64,000 nt of DNA from CAZKJL01 sp964553135 (GTDB lineage Bacteria; Patescibacteriota; Gracilibacteria; Peribacterales; Peribacteraceae). This document shows positions 17,042-25,494 of this stretch, piece by piece. Each line of letters starts with the position of its first letter. Position 1 is the stretch's first letter. Position numbers and translations under genes: made by a program. The notes beneath the pieces are model-generated. The model made no database searches and was not told the origin of the DNA. It saw only the letters and a program-made list of their open reading frames with translations. Location of the stretch: assembly GCA_964553135.1 (NCBI GenBank), contig CAZKJL010000001.1, positions 434,001-498,000 on the forward strand, given 5' to 3'.

Positions 17042-19267
17042 ATGCAAAAGGAATATTCCTTGATGCTCGGCGATGAGCCGATGGTCGTTCGTACCGGGCA
17101 ATTGGCCCGTCAGGCCAACTCCACCGTTCTCGTCCAAATGGGCGACACGGTGAGCATGAGCAACTGCACCGTCAGCGCCAAAGTGCGTCCCGGTGTGGAC
17201 TTCCTCCCGCTTCAACTGGTCTACCAGGAGAAGTATTACGCCGGTGGAAAAATCTCCGGCAGCCGCTTCCGCAAGCGCGAAGGTCGTCCCGGTGACGACT
17301 ACGTTCTCGTGGCTCGCGTCATCGACCGCGGTCTGCGTCCGATGTTCCCGAAGTATCTCCGCAACGACATCCAGGTGTTCTGCACCGTGCTGAGCTACGA
17401 CTTCATCCACGAGCATGACATCGCTTCCGCCAACGCAGCCAACTTGGCCTGTGCCATCTCCAGCTGTCCGTTCGAGGGCACTCTCGGCACCGTTCGCGTC
17501 GGTCTCATCGGCGGCGAACTCGTGCTGAACCCGTCCGTGGAAGCACGCAAGAAGGCCGACCTCGACATGATCGTCACCGCTTCTCTGGAGCGCGTCGTGA
17601 TGATCGAAGCCGGAGCAAACCAGGTGTCCGAGGAGGACGTTCTCCGCGGCATCGAATTCGGCAAGAAGTGGGCGCAGAAAATCGCCAAGTTCTTCGTCGA
17701 CATCCAGAAGGAAATCGGTCAGGCCAAATTCGAGCTTGCCGTTCCTTTCTATCTTCACGATGAGGACTACAAGATGCTCGAGACTTGGGCCTTGCCCGTC
17801 GTCACGAAGGCCATCAAGGAAGATCTCGGCAAATTGGAGCGCCGCAAGATTTTCAACGATCTCATGGAAAAGGCAGCCGAACAGATCAAGGAGAAGTACT
17901 CGCACAAGCCGCCCGCCACGCCCATTGAAGAGAAGTATCTGGCCGATGCTCTTGAGAAGGCAGGTTCGTTCGTCGACAAGATCATCAAGGCCGAAATGCG
18001 CCGCCTCGTTCTTGAGGAAGGCATCCGCATGAGCAGCCGCAAAGTCGACCAGATCCGCGAACTCTCCGCCATCGTCGACATTCTCCCGAACCGCGTTCAT
18101 GGTTCCGCGCTGTTCCAGCGCGGCGAGACCCAGGGTCTTACGACCTGCACGCTCGGTTCCCCCGGCGACCGCCAGTTGGTCGAAGGCATGGAAGGCGAGC
18201 ACGAGCTTCGGTACATGCACCACTACAACTTCCCGCCGTTCTCCGTCGGTGAGACGAGCAACCGCCTGTTCGTCGGTAACCGCGAAATCGGTCACGGCAA
18301 CTTGGCGCAGCGCGCTTTGGAGCCCGTGCTCCCGGACGTCGAGACGTACCCGTACACCATTCGCACCGTCACCGAGATCTTGGAAAGCAACGGTTCCTCC
18401 TCCATGGCGGCAACCTGCGGTTCCACGCTCGCGCTCATGGCTGCCGGCGTACCCATCACGGCACCGGTTTCCGGCATCGCTCTCGGCCTCATCTCCGATG
18501 AAGCCAAGAACAAGTACATCATCGTTTCCGACCTCCAAGATGAAGAGGACTTCGGCGGCGACATGGACTTCAAGCTCGCAGGAACGGCCAAAGGAATCAC
18601 GGCCATCCAGATGGACATCAAGATCAAGGGTCTCCCGGACTCCGTCTTCAAAGACGCTCTCGAGCGCTCCAAGGTCGGACGCGCCGAGATCCTCAAGGTC
18701 ATGCTGAAAGCCATCCCCGAGCCCCGCAAAGAAATGTCTCCGTACGCACCGCGCATCGAGACGATCCAAATCGATCCCGAGAGCATCCGCCTCGTCATCG
18801 GTAAGGGAGGTGAAACCATCCAGAAGATCACCAAGGAACTCGGCGTCGAGATCGACATCGAGGACAGCGGCTTGGTCTTCGTCACGGCCGTCAACGGCGA
18901 ATCCATGGTCAAGGCCAAGGAATGGATTCTCGGCATCGTCGAGAAGCCGGAAGTCGGCAAGGTGTACGACGCGACGGTCACCCGCATCATCGACGGTACG
19001 GGCGCCATCGTGGAGTTCGCACGCGGCAAGGACGCCATGATCCACATCTCCGAGCTCGCATGGACCCGCACCGAGAAAGTCGAAGACGTTCTCAAGGTCG
19101 GCCAGACCGTGCAAGCCAAGTGCATCGAGTACGATGCCGTGGAAGGCAAGACGCGTTTGTCTCTCAAGCAGATGACGCCCCCGCCCGCAGGTTGGGTGGC
19201 ACCTCCTCCTCGTCCCAGCTTCGGCGGACGCGGCGGCGGAGGATTCCGCGGAGGACCGAGACGCTAA
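17042..19267 (+). CDS. pnp: Polyribonucleotide nucleotidyltransferase (PNPase)
   Basis: A 741-aa protein with the full PNPase order: first RNase PH domain (QANSTVLVQMGDTVSM, then FRKREGRPGDD), helical linker, second RNase PH domain (SSMAATCGSTLALMAAGVPI), KH domain (RLVIGKGGETIQKITKEL) and S1 domain (DAMIHISELAW). The last 20 residues are a Gly/Arg-rich tail that may add RNA affinity. It degrades RNA 3' to 5' with phosphate and works in the degradosome. The start at 17042 gives the usual N-terminus; a TTG at 16979 is in frame but unlikely. Confidence 0.97.
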   Translation: MQKEYSLMLGDEPMVVRTGQLARQANSTVLVQMGDTVSMSNCTVSAKVRPGVDFLPLQLVYQEKYYAGGKISGSRFRKREGRPGDDYVLVARVIDRGLRPMFPKYLRNDIQVFCTVLSYDFIHEHDIASANAANLACAISSCPFEGTLGTVRVGLIGGELVLNPSVEARKKADLDMIVTASLERVVMIEAGANQVSEEDVLRGIEFGKKWAQKIAKFFVDIQKEIGQAKFELAVPFYLHDEDYKMLETWALPVVTKAIKEDLGKLERRKIFNDLMEKAAEQIKEKYSHKPPATPIEEKYLADALEKAGSFVDKIIKAEMRRLVLEEGIRMSSRKVDQIRELSAIVDILPNRVHGSALFQRGETQGLTTCTLGSPGDRQLVEGMEGEHELRYMHHYNFPPFSVGETSNRLFVGNREIGHGNLAQRALEPVLPDVETYPYTIRTVTEILESNGSSSMAATCGSTLALMAAGVPITAPVSGIALGLISDEAKNKYIIVSDLQDEEDFGGDMDFKLAGTAKGITAIQMDIKIKGLPDSVFKDALERSKVGRAEILKVMLKAIPEPRKEMSPYAPRIETIQIDPESIRLVIGKGGETIQKITKELGVEIDIEDSGLVFVTAVNGESMVKAKEWILGIVEKPEVGKVYDATVTRIIDGTGAIVEFARGKDAMIHISELAWTRTEKVEDVLKVGQTVQAKCIEYDAVEGKTRLSLKQMTPPPAGWVAPPPRPSFGGRGGGGFRGGPRR

Positions 19268-19276
19268 AGCGAATGT

Positions 19277-19326
19277 AAAATGAAAAGTGAAAAGTGGAAA
19301 ATGGGGCCGCGAAAGCGGTCCTATTT
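19277..19326 (+). terminator. Family A repeat followed by pnp terminator
   Basis: Repeat units AAAATGAAAAGTGAAAAG (19277-19302) lead into a GGGGCCGC-GAAA-GCGGTCCT hairpin (19303-19310 with 19315-19322, two wobble pairs) and ATTTTG. The hairpin overlaps the stop of the convergent gene, so it probably serves both strands. Confidence 0.55.
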
Positions 19327-19620
19327 TGTATCCGCTTTTTTCCCCACGGGCTTCGATTCCACAGGTTTCGTATCCTTGGTTTCTTTGGTTTCGTTGGTTG
19401 CCTTGGCTTCTTCTTTCGCAGGTGTTGTCTTTTGCTTTGCACTCCCCGCACTGTCCGTCTTATAAAATCCGCTGCCTTTGAATTGAATCGCGGGCGGCAC
19501 GATGTACTTTTCCGTCGGCGTTTTGCAATCGGGACACGGCGGACGTTCGGCCGATCCGAAGGGCAGCTTCATCTCGATTTCCTTTTGGCACTGCGGGCAG
19601 CGAAAGTGGTACGTGGGCAT
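19321..19620 (-). CDS. FmdB-type zinc-ribbon protein with repeat-encoded tail
   Basis: A 99-aa protein. The N-terminal zinc ribbon has CPQC (8-11) and CPDC (29-32) in a MPTYHFRC context, typical of the FmdB family of putative regulators. From about residue 66 the protein is low-complexity (KEEAKATNETKETKDTKPVE). This tail is encoded by family B repeat units in the DNA (TTGGTTTCTTTGGTTTCG). The tail is probably a disordered extension acquired by repeat spread. Function of the zinc ribbon unknown. Confidence 0.8.
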   Translation of the reverse strand: MPTYHFRCPQCQKEIEMKLPFGSAERPPCPDCKTPTEKYIVPPAIQFKGSGFYKTDSAGSAKQKTTPAKEEAKATNETKETKDTKPVESKPVGKKADTK

Positions 19621-19668
19621 GGGAGTTGGCGCACAGTGTAGCCGTTTTGGCGATGATTGTCCCGGTGC

Positions 19669-19812
19669 CTAGGATTTGCCGAACGCTTTTCCGGCGAGCC
19701 AGCGCGTGACACCGATGACGCCACCCACCACGACTGCGGTTGCGGCGATATCGATGAACAGGAGATTCGTGACCACCGCTTTGGTGATCGGAAGAGCGGG
19801 GACGTTGATCAT
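19669..19812 (-). CDS. Tiny membrane protein, 47 aa
   Basis: MINVPALPITKAVVTNLL begins the protein; one hydrophobic helix (about residues 12-37) and a basic end (RWLAGKAFGKS) follow. The ATG overlaps the stop of the upstream gene as ATGA (19809-19812), the coupling seen elsewhere in this window, which is the main support. Function unknown. Confidence 0.55.
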   Translation of the reverse strand: MINVPALPITKAVVTNLLFIDIAATAVVVGGVIGVTRWLAGKAFGKS

Positions 19813-20261
19813 GCGGCGAGTGTTTTTTGGACGTTGTAGCGGGTGCTGCTCGTATTTCCGGACAAGGTCTCGGGAATATCGAGAAGTGCACTCTGTGGGA
19901 GCTCGAAGACGGTTTCATATGCTGCCGTGGCGAGCGTTCGAATCGGCTTTTTGATGATGTCTCCGCTGAACACACGTCCGATGGTCGTTCCGACGGTGCG
20001 TCTGGAGCGGCGCATCGGTCCCGTGCCGAGCGGCTTCGGTGCATTCGGGTCGATGAGCTGGTGAACCGCGGAGTCGAATACCGTCACGAGTTCGTGGATT
20101 CCTTTTCCAACCGCGTTCGCGCCCTTGGTCAGGCCGTTTGCCGTTCCGTTCTGCGCTTCGGGCAAGGGTTGGTACGCCATGGATTCGTTCCAACCTTGGG
20201 ACAAGTGTTCCAATTTTCGGAGCAGCCGATGTTCCTGCCAGAAGGACTCGTTCTTTTTCAT
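19809..20261 (-). CDS. Hypothetical protein, 150 aa
   Basis: A soluble, partly basic protein (MKKNESFWQEHRLLRKLEHL at the start). The middle is predicted helical (GANAVGKGIHELVTVFDSAV). PMRRSRRTVGTTIGRVFSG follows, and the C-terminus is amphipathic. No known motif seen. A perfect TATAAT ends 6 nt before the ATG at 20261, so the mRNA is probably leaderless; a longer in-frame start at 20294 would lie upstream of the promoter and is rejected. It is coupled to the 47-aa gene downstream. Confidence 0.65.
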   Translation of the reverse strand: MKKNESFWQEHRLLRKLEHLSQGWNESMAYQPLPEAQNGTANGLTKGANAVGKGIHELVTVFDSAVHQLIDPNAPKPLGTGPMRRSRRTVGTTIGRVFSGDIIKKPIRTLATAAYETVFELPQSALLDIPETLSGNTSSTRYNVQKTLAA

Positions 20262-20267
20262 GGACCT

Positions 20268-20273
20268 ATTATA
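20268..20273 (-). promoter_or_regulatory. -10 box of a leaderless transcript
   Basis: TATAAT on the minus strand (20273-20268) with 6 nt to the ATG at 20261. The -35 region is weak (TTGCGG or TTTGCG at 15-16 bp). Confidence 0.6.
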
Positions 20274-20433
20274 AAACTTTGAGACGCGCCGCAAAGAAAA
20301 ATCTTACATTTTTTCCACTTCCGATACCTCGGACTTTCATCTCACCCTTGCGGTTTTCGGACCTTGCCAAGACATCGGTGCAGAGACCGTTTTTCCTGGT
20401 ACACTTTCCTCATACTTCCTTACCTCAGTACGA

Positions 20434-23223
20434 GTGCTCGAGAAGGCCTACGACCCCAAGGCAACCGAAGACCGCATCTACAAGATGTGGGAGGACAGCG
20501 GTGCCTTCAAACCCGAGGCTTGTAACCCCAAGGGTGAGCCTTTTACCGTAAGCATGCCGCCGCCGAACGCCACGGGTCAGCTGCACCTGGGGCACGCCGT
20601 GATGCTCGCGCTCGAGGACATCTTCATTCGCTTTGCGCGCATGCAGGGCAAGAAAGCGCTCTGGGTTCCCGGCACCGACCACGCCGCCATCGCCACCGAG
20701 AACGTCGTCATCAAGAATTTGCAGAAAGGTGGCATGAAAGATCCGCGCAAACAGCTGGGTCGCGAACCCCTCATCGCCAAGATCGCCGAATTCGTCGAAC
20801 AGAGTAAGAACACCATCCGTTCGCAGGTCCGCAAAATGGGAAGCTCGTGCGACTGGAGCCGCGAGCGCTACACGTTCGAACCTTCGCTGAACCGCTGTGT
20901 GAACGAAGTCTTCAAGAAGATGTACGCCGACGGTCTCATCTACCGCGGGCACCGCATCGTGAACTGGGACCCCAAGCTCCAGACCACGGTCTCCGACGAC
21001 GAAGTGACGTATAAGGAGGAGAAAGCACCGTTCTACACGTTCACGTACGGTCCGTTCCAGATCGCAACGTCGCGCCCCGAGACGAAATTCGGCGACAAGT
21101 ACGTCGTCATGCATCCGGACGATAAGAGGTACAAGAAGTACAAGCACGGCGATACGTTTGAGGCCGAATGGATCAACGGTCCGGTGCGCGCGACGGTCAT
21201 CAAGGACGAAGCCATCGATATGGAGTTCGGAACCGGTGTCATGACCATCACGCCGTGGCACGACCACGCCGACTTCGAGATCGCCGAGCGTCATGGGCTC
21301 GAAAAAGAGCAGGTCATCGGGTTCGATGGACGCCTTCTCGACATCGCCGGTGAATTCAAAGGCATGAAGATCGAGGAAGCTCGTCCGCTCATCGCCGAGA
21401 AACTGAAATCCAAGGGGCTCCTCGTGAAAGTCGATGAGAATTACGTGCACAACAAAGCCGTGAGCCAGCGCGGCGGGGGAGTCCTGGAGCCACAAATCAA
21501 GCTTCAGTGGTTCATCGACGTCAATAAAGAAGTCGTCGAGTGGCCCTCCTTCGCCAAGGCTACGGAGGGTAAACACTCCAAGGGATCGAAGAAAAAAGAG
21601 AAGATGAGCCTCAAGCAAATCATGCATTCGGTCGTGCATCACGGCGACATCGAGATCATTCCGGACCGTTTCGGAAAAACGTACTTCCACTGGATCGATA
21701 ACCTGCGCGACTGGTGCATCTCGCGCCAGATTTGGTGGGGACACAGGGTGCCTGTGTATTATTGTCAGGACTGCGCCGGTGCCAAACGAGATTCCGAGGG
21801 AGTGAAAAGTGGAAAGTCGAAAGTGAAAGACGGGATGATTGTCTCCGCGCAGGAGGTTCGCAAGTGTCCTGAATGCGGAGGTGCCGTTGAGCAGGACCCC
21901 GATACGCTCGATACGTGGTTTTCCTCGGGTCTGTGGACATGGTCCACACTCATCGATCCCAAGCTCACCGAAGACATGAGCCTTTCGATCGAAGACATGC
22001 TCAAGGGAAGCCCCGACTTCCAGCAGTTTCATCCGACGAACGTCATGGAGACGGGGTACGACATCCTCTTCTTCTGGGTGGCGCGCATGATTCTCATGAC
22101 GACGTACGCCACGGGTCAGATTCCGTTCAAGACGGTGTACTTGCACGGCCTCATTCGCACGCGCGACGGACGAAAAATGAGCAAATCCGATCCCGATACG
22201 ATGATCGACCCGCTCGACATGATCAGCAGCTACGGAGCCGACGCACTGCGCCTGTCCATGATCGTCGGCCAGAGCCCGGGAGCCGATTCGCGGCTCTACG
22301 AAGAGAAAATCGCGGGGTACCGAAACTTCATCAACAAGTTGTGGAACGCGTCCCGCTTCGTCCTCATGCAGTGCGAACAGGCGGGGATCGACCCCACATC
22401 CATCGACAAACTTCCGGATGCCAAAACGTTGTCACTCGCCGACCGTGCGGTGCTCCATGCATCCGAAATTCTCATCGATGAGGTGACGAAAGGACTTGAA
22501 AAGTATGAGCTCAGCGCCGTCGGCGAGAAGCTCTACGGATTCGTGTGGGATTATTTCTGCGATTGGTATTTGGAACTGAGCAAGGGCACCGCAAACCATG
22601 CGGTTTTGGTCCACGTTCTCCGTCGCGTGCTTCGTTTGCTCCACCCGTACTGTCCGTTCGTCACCGAGGAGCTGTGGTCGCAGGTTGGTCCCAAGGGCGC
22701 CAAAGCGCTTATTTCGACCGAATGGCCCGTGATGAAGAAAGAGCGTCAGGATCAGAAAGCGTTCGATGGTTTGCAGACGCTCATTGATGTCATCACCGCC
22801 ATTCGTAAACTCAGGACCGACCAAAACATCGAGCCGGGTAAAGAAATCGACATCACGCTCATCAGTCGGAAGCACTGCGAACTCCTCGAATCCCAGGAAT
22901 CGCACATCCGTCGCTTGGGGAAGATCAAGAGTCTCACCATCAAGACCGATTCCGAGAAAATCGAGAACGCGGCGAGCGTGTTCTTGGCCGATATCGAAGT
23001 GCATCTTTCTCTCGCGGGCCTCTTTGATCCCGCCAAGCTCAAAGAAAGCCTCACGAAAGAACAGGCGGAGCTTACGAAGTACGTGAAGGTTCTGTCCGGG
23101 AAGCTCGCCAACAAGGCATTCGTCGATAGGGCTCCGAAAGAGCTTGTGGAAGCGGAAAAGGCGAAGCTTGCTGATGCGGAGGGAAAGCTCAAAAAGATTG
23201 AGGAGAGGTTGAAATCCATTTAA
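20434..23223 (+). CDS. valS: Valyl-tRNA synthetase with in-frame repeat insertions
   Basis: A 929-aa class I synthetase. The HIGH motif is HLGH (51-54) within PNATGQLHLGHAV, followed by a CP1 editing domain (residues about 200-340). The KMSKS motif is at 581-585, with an anticodon-binding domain and a C-terminal coiled-coil arm (KEQAELTKYVKVL to the end). The start is GTG at 20434. Two low-complexity insertions are visible. Residues about 371-393 include SFAKATEG, encoded by a palindromic repeat, and residues about 456-466 (VKSGKSKVKDG) are encoded by family A units. The first lies before the catalytic WCISRQIWWGH segment and the second after it, inside the zinc-binding region; both should be surface loops. 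Confidence 0.95.
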   Translation: MLEKAYDPKATEDRIYKMWEDSGAFKPEACNPKGEPFTVSMPPPNATGQLHLGHAVMLALEDIFIRFARMQGKKALWVPGTDHAAIATENVVIKNLQKGGMKDPRKQLGREPLIAKIAEFVEQSKNTIRSQVRKMGSSCDWSRERYTFEPSLNRCVNEVFKKMYADGLIYRGHRIVNWDPKLQTTVSDDEVTYKEEKAPFYTFTYGPFQIATSRPETKFGDKYVVMHPDDKRYKKYKHGDTFEAEWINGPVRATVIKDEAIDMEFGTGVMTITPWHDHADFEIAERHGLEKEQVIGFDGRLLDIAGEFKGMKIEEARPLIAEKLKSKGLLVKVDENYVHNKAVSQRGGGVLEPQIKLQWFIDVNKEVVEWPSFAKATEGKHSKGSKKKEKMSLKQIMHSVVHHGDIEIIPDRFGKTYFHWIDNLRDWCISRQIWWGHRVPVYYCQDCAGAKRDSEGVKSGKSKVKDGMIVSAQEVRKCPECGGAVEQDPDTLDTWFSSGLWTWSTLIDPKLTEDMSLSIEDMLKGSPDFQQFHPTNVMETGYDILFFWVARMILMTTYATGQIPFKTVYLHGLIRTRDGRKMSKSDPDTMIDPLDMISSYGADALRLSMIVGQSPGADSRLYEEKIAGYRNFINKLWNASRFVLMQCEQAGIDPTSIDKLPDAKTLSLADRAVLHASEILIDEVTKGLEKYELSAVGEKLYGFVWDYFCDWYLELSKGTANHAVLVHVLRRVLRLLHPYCPFVTEELWSQVGPKGAKALISTEWPVMKKERQDQKAFDGLQTLIDVITAIRKLRTDQNIEPGKEIDITLISRKHCELLESQESHIRRLGKIKSLTIKTDSEKIENAASVFLADIEVHLSLAGLFDPAKLKESLTKEQAELTKYVKVLSGKLANKAFVDRAPKELVEAEKAKLADAEGKLKKIEERLKSI
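21544..21569. repeat. Family C palindromic repeat inside valS
   Basis: CCCTCC-TTC-GCC-AA-GGC-TAC-GGAGGG forms a 26-bp imperfect palindrome that reads in frame as PSFAKATEG. A related element sits inside the second copy of the 300-bp repeat near 59970. Confidence 0.75.
21802..21829. repeat. Family A repeat inside valS
   Basis: Units GTGAAAAGTGGAAAGTCGAA and AGTGAAAG are translated in frame as VKSGKSKVK. The DNA matches the intergenic family A copies. Confidence 0.65.
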
Positions 23224-23236
23224 TAGTCCGATTGTT

Positions 23237-23545
23237 CGTTCTTTTCTTGTCCGAGCAGACGAGTGTTACTTCTTTGTCCGCGATCTTCTTCCACTTTCTT
23301 TTGACGCAAAAGAAAGTGGCAAAGAAAAACAGTCGCTCGTGGAAAAATGACCTACGCTTCTACGTTCGCAGAGCTAAAAAGTCCAAACTCGGCCTGCGGG
23401 CCTCAAACAGTGGACTTTTTCACGCTCTGCTTCACGTGAAGCGTTACGGCATTTTTCCAAGGCGACAACGCGGCTTCAGGTTCTTCAAGGCATGGCGTCG
23501 TTCCTTGCACTCTTTGTATTCCTTGAATTCTTTGCATTCTTTTAT
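23237..23545. repeat. 300-bp hairpin-rich dispersed repeat, copy 1 (family D)
   Basis: Nearly identical to 59884-60232 apart from a short insertion there. Strong hairpins: CCACTTTCTTTT (23291-23302) with its complement at 23308-23319 around GACGC; AAAAAGTCCA (23376-23385) with TGGACTTTTT (23411-23420), enclosing a GGCC/GGCC stem; and the palindrome GCTTCACGTGAAGC (23429-23442). It fills the space between the convergent valS and Y-polymerase genes, where it probably ends transcription from both sides. No plausible protein is encoded. Confidence 0.85.
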
Positions 23546-24738
23546 TCGACAATAGAGAAATCCAAATTCTTCTCCGTACCCGACGACACCGGCAGTGCCG
23601 CCGCCCGCGTAATACTGTCTCGTCCGAACCGCGAGTGCAGATCGTCCATCGCCGCCTGCAGTTTTTCTTTGGAGAGTGCTTTGTTTGGGTCCTCGAAGAG
23701 CGATTGCTGCGGCGCATCCGAGGGTTTGAAGCCGTAGAGCGCGAGTCCGACCTGGTTGAAGCGACTTTGGTGCCAGGTCACACCGTTTAGCGCGCTGAGG
23801 ATGATCGGAAGCAGTTCCTCGGCCGTGACGCACACGCGGCTGAGCTTGCGATGTACGCCGCGGTAGGCGAAGTCCGGCGTGCGAATCCACACCGACGCGT
23901 CGGTGCATCCGAAATTCCACCGTCGCATCTTCGAAATGCAGTACTCCACGTGCTTGAGCAGATGCGCGCGGAGAATTTTGGTGTCCGTCGTCGCGCGGAA
24001 CGTGCGGCAGCGCGAAATGGACTTGGGTGGACGGATGACTTCGGTCACTTTGGACAACCGTTCACCGAGAAGCTCACGCTTCATCTCGGTGCCCGGTTGG
24101 CCGCAAATACGTATCAAGGCTGCATCTTCGGCCGTTGCGATGTCCCAGGCCGTCTTCCACCCCAAGGCGTCGGTCTTGGCTTGGCGTTGGCGGCCGATGC
24201 CGGGGATAGCGGCTGCGGGACGGTCGCGGAGGAATGATTCCGTCGTGGACTCCGAGACGAACGTCACGCCCGCAGGCTTTCGGTACTCGCCGGCCATCTT
24301 CGAGAGCAGCTTGCTTCCGGCGATACCGACCGAGACCGAGAGTGCGGTCATCGTCAGAATTTCTTTCTGAATGTCTCTGCCCCAGGCAACCGGGTCCTTT
24401 GGTGCACCGCCGACGAGCGAGGCCAAGTCCAAGTACCACTCGTCGATGGACATCTGTTCCACGATGGGACAGTGAGTGCGGAGAATCGTTTCGATCTGTT
24501 CCGATGCGATGCCTGTCTCGCGGAAGTCGGCGGCCATCTCGATCGCGTCGGGTACGAGCTTCCTGGCATCGCTTAAGCGCATGCCCGTCTTCACGCCCTT
24601 TGCCTTTGCTTCGTACGTCGCCGCAATGACACAACCGCCGCCCATGCCAATGGCAAGGACGGGTTTACCGCGTAGATCGGGGTGTGAGCGGACGATGACG
24701 GAGGCAAAAAATGAATCAGCGTCTACGTGCGCGATCAT
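23542..24738 (-). CDS. Y-family DNA polymerase (UmuC/DinB type)
   Basis: A 398-aa translesion polymerase. The first catalytic motif is HVDADSFFASV (4-14) and the second is SIDEWYLDL (97-105), giving the metal-binding acidic residues. A helix-hairpin-helix region follows (AAIPGIGRQRQAKTDALG), then the little-finger domain. The Asp-Ala-Asp and SIDE motifs are intact. The start overlaps the lexA stop by 4 nt, so the polymerase is in the lexA operon and should be SOS-induced. Whether it acts like Pol IV or UmuC cannot be told from sequence. Confidence 0.93.
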   Translation of the reverse strand: MIAHVDADSFFASVIVRSHPDLRGKPVLAIGMGGGCVIAATYEAKAKGVKTGMRLSDARKLVPDAIEMAADFRETGIASEQIETILRTHCPIVEQMSIDEWYLDLASLVGGAPKDPVAWGRDIQKEILTMTALSVSVGIAGSKLLSKMAGEYRKPAGVTFVSESTTESFLRDRPAAAIPGIGRQRQAKTDALGWKTAWDIATAEDAALIRICGQPGTEMKRELLGERLSKVTEVIRPPKSISRCRTFRATTDTKILRAHLLKHVEYCISKMRRWNFGCTDASVWIRTPDFAYRGVHRKLSRVCVTAEELLPIILSALNGVTWHQSRFNQVGLALYGFKPSDAPQQSLFEDPNKALSKEKLQAAMDDLHSRFGRDSITRAAALPVSSGTEKNLDFSIVE

Positions 24739-25343
24739 ATGGTCATCTTTCGGATTAATCCGACGACGACGCCTGCGACCTTGAGCTCATCCATCGCATA
24801 GAGGTCCGGGTACTCGGGGTTCTCCGCCTTCAGATAGTATTTGCCTTTATCTTTCTTGAGGCGCTTCAGCGTGAACTCACCGTCCATCACGCCGACGACG
24901 ATGTCCTCGGGCTTGGGCGGTTTGCTGCGGTCCACGACCACGAGATCGCCTTCGTTGATGGCGGCGTCGATCATGCTGTCGCCCTTCACGCGCAGCAAGA
25001 AGGTCGAGTTCCGGTTCTTGATGAGGTAGTTATCAATCGTGATCTGTTCCTCGGCATGCTCTTCTACCGGTGCCGCAAAACCTGCGGCGATGGGGCCAAA
25101 CAAGGAGAGTGTCATGGGTGCCGGAGCGTCATCGTGCGGCATGGCGATGATCTTAATGCGTCCCTTGGGGTCCTTTTCGATCTGCTTCTGGGCCACGAGC
25201 GTGTTCACCACCTTGGCGATGGAGTTCTTGCTCTTCACGCCGAAGGCGATCGCGAGGTCCGCGAGCGACGGCGAGTATCCGCGCTTGTTCTGGAACTCCG
25301 TGATGTAATTCAGCACGGTGCGTTGGTGGGGTGTGAGGGACAT
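24735..25343 (-). CDS. lexA: SOS repressor LexA
   Basis: A 202-aa protein of typical length. The N-terminal winged helix (residues 1-65) contains RGYSPSLADLAIAFGVKSKN. The self-cleavage bond is Ala87-Gly88 (GPIAAGFAAP), with catalytic Ser123 (GDSM) and Lys160 (FTLKRL) of the S24 peptidase fold. An intact DNA-binding domain separates it from UmuD. It is the first gene of an operon with the polymerase. Two imperfect copies of its likely operator lie in its own promoter, consistent with autorepression. Confidence 0.95.
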   Translation of the reverse strand: MSLTPHQRTVLNYITEFQNKRGYSPSLADLAIAFGVKSKNSIAKVVNTLVAQKQIEKDPKGRIKIIAMPHDDAPAPMTLSLFGPIAAGFAAPVEEHAEEQITIDNYLIKNRNSTFLLRVKGDSMIDAAINEGDLVVVDRSKPPKPEDIVVGVMDGEFTLKRLKKDKGKYYLKAENPEYPDLYAMDELKVAGVVVGLIRKMTI

Positions 25344-25352
25344 ACGTGTGGT

Positions 25353-25398
25353 GGGGACGAACGTACACCATCATAGGTGGACGTTTGTACACGGTCAA
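25353..25398 (-). promoter_or_regulatory. lexA promoter with two LexA-like operators
   Basis: On the minus strand: -35 TTGACC (25398-25393), 17-bp spacer, -10 TATGAT (25375-25370). Operator B, GTGTACAAACGTCCAC (25392-25377), fills the spacer. Operator A, GTGTACGTTCGTCCCC (25368-25353), starts just after the -10. The centres are 24 bp apart. With the rmuC site the motif is GTGKACGWWCGTMCAC-like. Confidence 0.75.
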
Positions 25399-25403
25399 GA
25401 GAC

Positions 25404-25494
25404 AAGCGAAAAGTGCAGAGTGAAAAGTGAAAAAATGATGTCTAATATCAAACCTTGATTTTTCATTCTTCATTTTTCACTTTTCGTTCTTTTC
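25404..25494. repeat. Family A repeat, inverted arms
   Basis: AAGCGAAAAGTG and GTGAAAAGTGAAAAAATGA on one arm face TCATTCTTCATTTTTCACTT on the other. The hairpin separates the upstream end of lexA from the end of the membrane protein gene and may act as a terminator for the latter. Confidence 0.6.

Noticed and set aside
17012..19114. 700-codon minus-strand frame over pnp
   Set aside because: Antisense shadow of PNPase.
21931..21945. GTGGACATGGTCCAC palindrome as another LexA box
   Set aside because: It lies inside valS coding sequence, and its 3-nt centre does not match the WW core of the other sites.
23232..23555. Open frames across the 300-bp repeat (similar frames in copy 2)
   Set aside because: The frames differ between the two copies and run through hairpins; sequence conservation is at DNA level, not protein level.
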